Shown: one piece after another, positions 14,748-18,404 of the stretch | How the letters are laid out: each line of letters begins with the position of its first letter | Numbering within the stretch: the first letter of the stretch is position 1 | From: Candidatus Muproteobacteria bacterium RIFCSPHIGHO2_01_FULL_65_16 | Lineage (GTDB): Bacteria > Pseudomonadota > Gammaproteobacteria > Acidiferrobacterales > Sulfurifustaceae | DNA length: 18,404 bases | NCBI GenBank assembly: GCA_001785175.1 | Contig: MFSY01000112.1 | Location: 1-18,404, forward strand | Direction: 5' to 3' | The notes under the pieces: model-generated | Database searches by the model: none | What the model was told of the DNA's origin: nothing | What the model saw: only the letters and a program-made list of their open reading frames with translations | Translations under genes and position numbers: made by a program

Positions 14748-16778
14748 TTGAGTCGCATCGTCCACCTCAATCAGCCTTCCGCTGCGCGCGCCGGCGCCGA
14801 CAAAGCAGCCGAAGGCGCCGCCAAGGCCTCGGTTGCGCCGCCGGACCCCGCAAACGCCGGCCGGCGGACGCACGAATTCGCGCGCCGCGTGGCCGAATTC
14901 AAGCGCTGGCGCGACGAGCTGGCCAAGGCGATCGGCGATTACCGGACGTGGATGGAGCAACAGGGTCTGGCGGACGGCGCCGAGGACCTGCGGATATACG
15001 AGCTGATCGAGGGACTGAAATCGGACAAGCTCACCATCGCCCTGGTGGCGGAGGTGGCGCGCGGCAAGACCGAACTTCTGAACGCCATCTTCTTCGCCGA
15101 TCACGGGGAGCGGCTGCTGCCGTCGGCGGCGGGGCGCACGACCATGTGCCCGACGGAGTTGCGCTACGACGAAAAGGAAGGGCCCTGCGTCAAGCTGCTG
15201 CCGATCGAGACGCGCAAGACCGCGCTCACCATAGCGGAGTACAAACGCACCCCGATCCACTGGACGACCATCCACATCCTGAAACCAAAATCGGTCGAGG
15301 AGGTGCGCGAGGCGTGCCTCGAAACCACCCGGACCAAAAAGGTGGACGTGCGCGAGGCCGAGGAGCTCGGGCTTTACGACCGCAAACGCCGGGACGGTCC
15401 GGCGCCGGCCGACGGCATGATCGAGATTCCGGTCTGGCGCCACGCCATCATCAACTACCCGCATCCCCTGCTCAAGCAGGGCCTGGTGGTGCTGGATACG
15501 CCGGGGCTGAACTCGCTCGGCGTGGAGCCGGAGCTTACCCTGAGCATGCTGCCGGAGGCGCACGGCGTGCTGTTCGTGCTGGCGGCCGACGCCGGCGTCA
15601 CCAAGACCGACATGGAGGTCTGGACCAGGCACGTGCAGGCGGCGAAGCGCGGCGGCCGGTTCGTGGCGCTGAACAAGATTGACGTGATGTGGGACGAGCT
15701 GCAGGACGACGCCGCCGTCGCCCGGAACATCGCGCGCCAGGTGGACGAGACCGCCATGACGCTGCACGTCGAAAAATCCAACATCTTCCCGGTATCGGCG
15801 ACGAAGGGGCTGGTCGGCAAGGTGAAGGGAGACGCGGCGCTGCTCGCAAGGAGCGGCCTGCCGGCGCTGGAGGCGAGCCTGGCGGGCGATGTCATCCCGG
15901 CCCGGCATGCGATCATCCGCGACCGGATCGTGTACGACATCAGCGGCCGGATCGAGAGCAGCCGCGCGCTGCTGGAGTCAAAACTGACGGAGCTCGAGCG
16001 TCAGGCGGAAGGCCTGCGCAAGCTCGGCGGAAAAAATCAGGACGCCATCCACAAGATGGTCGCGCACGTGCGCCAGGATCGGCAAAAATACGACAAGGAA
16101 CTGGAGGGGTTTCAGATGACGCGCGCCGCCCTGACGGAACAGGCCAATATCCTGTTCGGCCACATGAGCCTGAAAAGCTTCGACGAGCTGATCGCCGCGG
16201 CGCGCCGGGACATGCAGGAGAGCTGGACCACGCACGGCCTCAAGGCCGGCATGGTGACGTTCTTCGGCGGCGCCGCCGCGCGCATGGACAAGGTCGCAAA
16301 GCAGGCGGAACAGATCCGGCTGGTGGTGGAGCGCATCTACCACCGGCTGCACGACGAATACGGCCTGGCGGAGATCAGGCCGACGGCGCTGTCCCTGGCG
16401 CCTTTTTTCGTCGAGTTCAAGCGGCTCGAGGAACGGGCGAACGGCTTCCGCGACAGCCCCGCGACGGTGATGACGGAACAGCATTTCGTCATCAAGAAAT
16501 TCTTCGTCACCCTCGCGAGCCGGACGCGGCAGCTATTCAGCGAGTGCAACGAGGCGACAAAAAACTGGTTCCGGGCGATCGTGATGCCGGTGTTCGCCCA
16601 GATTCAGCAGCACAAGGCCGCCATTGACCGCAACCTGGAGACGCTCAAGACGATCCACGCGGGCATGGACGATCTCGGCGAGCGCATCGCCAAGCTGGAG
16701 GAGGCCAGGAGGGATCTGCGGGCGCAGCTTGACGTAACCGAGCGCCTGTTGGAGCAGATACACCGGCCGTTATCCTGA
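14748..16778 (+). CDS. Dynamin-family GTPase with atypical P-loop
   Basis: 676 aa from TTG 14748, with GGGA 9 nt ahead; no in-frame ATG lies upstream before a stop. The N-terminal 40 residues are Ala/Pro-rich. The GTPase domain has the G1 loop AEVARGKT at 101-108, where Ala replaces the first Gly of GxxxxGK(S/T), G2 threonines at 131-132, G3 DTPG at 250-253 and G4 NKID at 309-312. The rest (about 390-676) is helical with coiled-coil character, such as SRALLESKLTELERQAEG and the final KLEEARRDLRAQLDV. A short stretch KAGMVTFFGGAAARM may touch membrane. Bacterial dynamin-like proteins remodel or protect membranes, but the role here is unknown. It overlaps cheB tail to tail by 9 bp. Confidence 0.85.
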   Translation: MSRIVHLNQPSAARAGADKAAEGAAKASVAPPDPANAGRRTHEFARRVAEFKRWRDELAKAIGDYRTWMEQQGLADGAEDLRIYELIEGLKSDKLTIALVAEVARGKTELLNAIFFADHGERLLPSAAGRTTMCPTELRYDEKEGPCVKLLPIETRKTALTIAEYKRTPIHWTTIHILKPKSVEEVREACLETTRTKKVDVREAEELGLYDRKRRDGPAPADGMIEIPVWRHAIINYPHPLLKQGLVVLDTPGLNSLGVEPELTLSMLPEAHGVLFVLAADAGVTKTDMEVWTRHVQAAKRGGRFVALNKIDVMWDELQDDAAVARNIARQVDETAMTLHVEKSNIFPVSATKGLVGKVKGDAALLARSGLPALEASLAGDVIPARHAIIRDRIVYDISGRIESSRALLESKLTELERQAEGLRKLGGKNQDAIHKMVAHVRQDRQKYDKELEGFQMTRAALTEQANILFGHMSLKSFDELIAAARRDMQESWTTHGLKAGMVTFFGGAAARMDKVAKQAEQIRLVVERIYHRLHDEYGLAEIRPTALSLAPFFVEFKRLEERANGFRDSPATVMTEQHFVIKKFFVTLASRTRQLFSECNEATKNWFRAIVMPVFAQIQQHKAAIDRNLETLKTIHAGMDDLGERIAKLEEARRDLRAQLDVTERLLEQIHRPLS

Positions 16779-17879
16779 CACCGGCGTCTGCGCCGCGTCC
16801 GTCCCGGAGGACGGCTCGTGTTGCGCGGGAATTCCCACCCAGCGCACGATGTTGCCGGCGATCCGTTCCAGCCGCGCCACTTCGCGCGCGCCGCCGAGGC
16901 GGATCGCCTGCTCCGGCATGCCGAAGATGACGCTGGTGGCTTCGTCCTGGGCGATGGTGTGCGCCCCGGCCTCCTTCATGGCGCGCAGGCCGCGTGCGCC
17001 GTCGCCGCCCATGCCGGTGAGGATGATCCCCAGGGCGTTGCGCCCGGCGCAGCGGGCGGCGGATTCGAACAGCACGTCCACCGACGGCCGGTGCATGTTG
17101 ACCGGCGCGCCGTCGTAGACCCGGACCGCGTAACCGTCGGAATCTTTCACCAGCTCCATCTGCCGCCCCCCGGGGGCGATCAGGGCCACGCCCCAACCGA
17201 GCCGCTCCCCGTCGCGCGCCTCGCGCACCTCCAGGGCGCATTGCTGGTCGAGATGGCCGGCAAAGAGCGCGGTGAATTTCGGCGGCATGTGCTGCACGAT
17301 GGCGATGCCCGGGCATTGTTCCGGGAGCATCGTGAGGATCTCCGTGATCGCCTGGGTCCCGCCGGTGGAGGCGCCCATCACGACCACCTGCTCGCGCAGC
17401 ATGTGCGTCCCGGCGAGCGCCGCGGGCGTCGCCGCCGGCGGCGCGGCGATCGGCGGGAGGGAGCGCACGTGCGCCCGCGCCGCCGCCCGCACCTTGCCGC
17501 AGATCTCATCCACCAGCGCCTGCATCCCCTCGCGCAGCCCCGACTGCGGCTTGGTGACGAAGTCCACGGCCCCGAGCGCCAGGGCGCGCAGCGTCGCGTC
17601 CGCCCCCTTCTCCGTGAGCGAGGAGACCATCACGACCGGCATCGGGCGCAGCCGCATCAGATTCTGGAGGAAGGTGATGCCGTCCATGCCGGGCATCTCC
17701 ACGTCCAGCGTCAGCACGTCGGGCTTGAGCGCCTTGATCTTCTCGCGCGCGATCAGCGGATTGACGGCGGCGCCGACCACCTCGATGGCCGGATCCTCCG
17801 CGAGGATGGCGGACAGCAACTGGCGCATGAGCGCCGAGTCGTCCACCACCAGCACCTTGATTTTCCCGTGTCCGGTCAT
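16770..17879 (-). CDS. cheB: Chemotaxis response regulator protein-glutamate methylesterase CheB
   Basis: 369 aa from ATG 17879 (MTGHGKIKVLVVDDSALMRQ); a longer frame upstream is a shadow of cheD. It demethylates and deamidates chemoreceptor glutamates for adaptation. The receiver domain (7-125) has D13, D14, phosphorylation site D59 in LDVEMPGMDG, and K110. A Pro/Ala-rich linker lies at about 133-157. The methylesterase domain has the catalytic triad S171 (GASTGGT), H197 (VQHMPPKFT) and D293 (LTGMGGDG). It follows cheD after a 29-nt gap, a common che order. The final codons overlap the end of the dynamin-like gene. Confidence 0.97.
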   Translation of the reverse strand: MTGHGKIKVLVVDDSALMRQLLSAILAEDPAIEVVGAAVNPLIAREKIKALKPDVLTLDVEMPGMDGITFLQNLMRLRPMPVVMVSSLTEKGADATLRALALGAVDFVTKPQSGLREGMQALVDEICGKVRAAARAHVRSLPPIAAPPAATPAALAGTHMLREQVVVMGASTGGTQAITEILTMLPEQCPGIAIVQHMPPKFTALFAGHLDQQCALEVREARDGERLGWGVALIAPGGRQMELVKDSDGYAVRVYDGAPVNMHRPSVDVLFESAARCAGRNALGIILTGMGGDGARGLRAMKEAGAHTIAQDEATSVIFGMPEQAIRLGGAREVARLERIAGNIVRWVGIPAQHEPSSGTDAAQTPVSG

Positions 17880-17908
17880 GTCATCCGCGCCGGCGGCGCA
17901 CGGCCGCG

Positions 17909-18404
17909 TCAGAACAACGTGATGTCGCCCTCGAGCTTCTGCTTCTTCAGGCTGATCAGGTACACCATTTCCTCCTGCGCCGTCAGCTCCGCCTCGCTCT
18001 GGCCGAGGCGCTTGAGGAACGCCTTGCCGCTGTGCGGGTGGAACAGCACGCGCCGCGCGCGATAGCCGCCCAGGTCCTCGCTCACCACCGGTATCTGCTC
18101 CGTGTTCATGAAGCGGCGCACGAACTCGATGTTGCGCTGCGGCACTCCGTCCAGGGATTCGCGGATCCTCAGGACGTGCCCGCCGCCGAAGACCTTGGCC
18201 TGGAACCGCCGGCGCTGGCCGCCGAGCTTCATGACCTCGCTGATCAGGAGCTCCATGGCGTGGACGCCGTAGCGCGCGGTCGTCGGATAATTGGGGTCCA
18301 CGCCCTCGGGGAGCATGAAATGGTTCATGCCGCCGACGCCGGCGTCGGGGTCGTAGATGCAGGCGGCGATGCACGACCCGAGGACGGTGTCCAGGACCAT
18401 CGGC
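17909..18404 (-). CDS. cheD: Chemoreceptor glutamine deamidase CheD (5' end outside window)
   Basis: The visible 164 codons begin inside the gene, within the strand leading to TVLGSCIAACIYD, so the true N-terminus lies beyond the window edge; the in-window ATG at 18400 is internal. CheD deamidates glutamines on chemoreceptors. The catalytic Cys is in LGSC, followed by the His in GGMNHFMLPEG and the conserved block KVFGGGHVLR. The C-terminal VLFHPHSGKAFLKRL is typical. It is directly upstream of cheB and very likely in the same operon. Confidence 0.94.
   Translation of the reverse strand, partial: PMVLDTVLGSCIAACIYDPDAGVGGMNHFMLPEGVDPNYPTTARYGVHAMELLISEVMKLGGQRRRFQAKVFGGGHVLRIRESLDGVPQRNIEFVRRFMNTEQIPVVSEDLGGYRARRVLFHPHSGKAFLKRLGQSEAELTAQEEMVYLISLKKQKLEGDITLF

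Noticed and set aside
16818..18065. Plus-strand frame of 415 codons over cheB and cheD
   Set aside because: It is the antisense shadow of cheB and cheD, His/Arg/Gly-rich and without a domain.

Overview
The window is GC-rich chromosomal DNA, most likely from a gammaproteobacterium. The strongest evidence is the minus-strand order uvrC - pgsA - tRNA-Gly(GCC) - tRNA-Cys(GCA) - tRNA-Leu(UAA), which matches the uvrC-pgsA-glyW-cysT-leuZ block of E. coli. SpeD of the E. coli type, NagZ, RlmD and RecJ agree. I cannot name the genus. Almost every gene is on the minus strand. The two plus-strand exceptions are a dynamin-like GTPase and a small HNH endonuclease inside the tRNA-Leu intron.

Layout, left to right. 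(1) 48-1127: an old-yellow-enzyme reductase. (2) 1128-1824: a decayed accessory stretch directly behind the 3' end of tRNA-Leu, with remnants of an AbiEii-like toxin, a Fic-type C-terminal winged helix and an unidentified gene end. (3) 1825-3104: the tRNA operon. The tRNA-Leu(UAA) gene is split after U34 by a 712-nt group I intron, and the loop of its P6 extension carries an HNH endonuclease ORF on the opposite strand. A 163-bp MITE-like element made of five stem-loops lies between tRNA-Leu and tRNA-Cys. A terminator-like hairpin lies between tRNA-Cys and tRNA-Gly, and a near-consensus promoter precedes tRNA-Gly. (4) 3129-5600: pgsA and uvrC. (5) 5601-5950: spacer with a dispersed repeat. (6) 5951-9780: speD, nagZ, a YkuD-domain gene without a signal peptide, and rlmD; the last three are tightly coupled. 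(7) 9877-10656: a PolB-type 3'-5' exonuclease. (8) 10759-14619: cysM, recJ and a putative AP-superfamily phosphoglycerate mutase-like gene. (9) 14748-16778, plus strand: a dynamin-like GTPase that overlaps cheB tail to tail. (10) 16770-18404: cheB and the 3' part of cheD, which runs off the window edge.

Functional groups: UvrC, RecJ and the exonuclease belong to DNA repair. NagZ and the YkuD protein, with RlmD upstream, look like a transcription unit in which two products could act in peptidoglycan recycling. CheB and CheD belong to chemoreceptor modification. The most unusual locus is the tRNA-Leu gene. The intron core helices P1, P3, P4, P7, P8 and P9 can all be paired by eye. The antisense endonuclease ORF stops exactly beside the P4 3' strand, so one DNA stretch serves both an RNA fold and a protein. 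Nothing else in the window looks like a complete new system; the defence-type genes at 1128-1824 are only fragments.
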